Below are positions 63,676-64,000 of a stretch of 64,000 nt of DNA, piece by piece. A program made the position numbers and the translations under genes. A model generated the notes under the pieces. That model searched no databases. It was given only the letters and a program-made list of their open reading frames with translations, and was not told the origin of the DNA. Positions within the stretch are counted from its first letter, which is position 1; each line of letters opens with the position of its first letter. This DNA comes from Halorhodospira halochloris (GTDB taxonomy: Bacteria; Pseudomonadota; Gammaproteobacteria; Nitrococcales; Halorhodospiraceae), in contig NZ_AP017372.2 in assembly GCF_002356555.2 (NCBI RefSeq), positions 2,148,501 through 2,212,500 on the forward strand, given 5' to 3'.

Positions 63676-64000
63676 CGGTTGCGGCAACTAGCTAGCCGGC
63701 GACACTAATGCAGCTTATCATTCCAACAAGGCAGATGGCTTCTCGCCAGCCTAATAGCGCTATGCTCCCCAGCAGCGCTGGGATTTAACATCGATATGGG
63801 TGCCACGGTAACCGAGGAGTTTCTTTACACAGGCGGGCCTGACGGCTCCAGTGAATTCGAACCTGAAAGGTCTTCAAGTACACTGTTGCCCGAGAGGAGC
63901 TTTCCTATGGATTGTTTTATCGACTCGAGCTGTAGTTCGCTCATATCACCCTAGAACACCGTGGATAACCCAGTGGTGCAGCTTAGCCGACGCTATGGAC
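63676..64000. other. Right edge; no confident gene
   Basis: No clear frame until a GTG at 63961 opens VDNPVVQLSRRYG to the edge. It might be the start of a gene, but there is no good Shine-Dalgarno and only 13 codons are visible. Confidence 0.25.

Overview
This window comes from a moderately GC-rich gammaproteobacterium. The gene content (cytosolic multi-PAS hybrid kinases, a Cpx system, a 1147-residue pyruvate carboxylase, many short inverted-repeat elements) fits an Ectothiorhodospiraceae-like purple bacterium such as Halorhodospira. That placement is inference: no rRNA, tRNA or photosynthesis gene is present. I see no CRISPR array or complete prophage.

Bases 1-49500 are dominated by ten loci for soluble multi-PAS hybrid histidine kinases (4-10 PAS modules, HisKA, HATPase, C-terminal receiver). 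Nine are on the minus strand and one (46360-49497) on the plus strand. They share nearly identical cassettes and show many signs of recombination: start fragments and receiver ends left between genes, a deleted and frameshifted kinase (19389-21768), a kinase cut in two by an IS21 element (24786-33407, reading frame restored exactly if the IS is removed), a kinase lacking its front half (33656-36121), and a 21-base G run with a duplicated start region ahead of another (8670-8760). Among them are a c-di-GMP phosphodiesterase with a degenerate GGDEF, a degenerate HD-GYP protein, and a stand-alone Hpt plus OmpR-type regulator (40925-41940) that could collect phosphate from the hybrid kinases. Between about 19 and 24.7 kb lie integrase remnants, a PII gene behind a sigma-54 promoter, a broken HepT gene and an Rpn-type nuclease.

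Bases 49500-56750 hold cpxP-cpxR-cpxA and pyruvate carboxylase, all on the minus strand. A family of about 152-bp palindromic, MITE-like elements sits at the gaps of this block and also inside a receiver remnant near 9.2 kb. Two copies have perfect 4-bp target duplications at 152 bp, a third has them at 163 bp, one is nested inside an older copy, and arm sequences differ between copies while staying self-complementary.

Bases 57-64 kb hold a small unknown protein, ThpR, a YefM antitoxin with a truncated YoeB toxin, a possible TnpB remnant, and a two-gene DUF262 / DUF262-DUF1524 (GmrSD-like) module that looks like an anti-phage restriction system.
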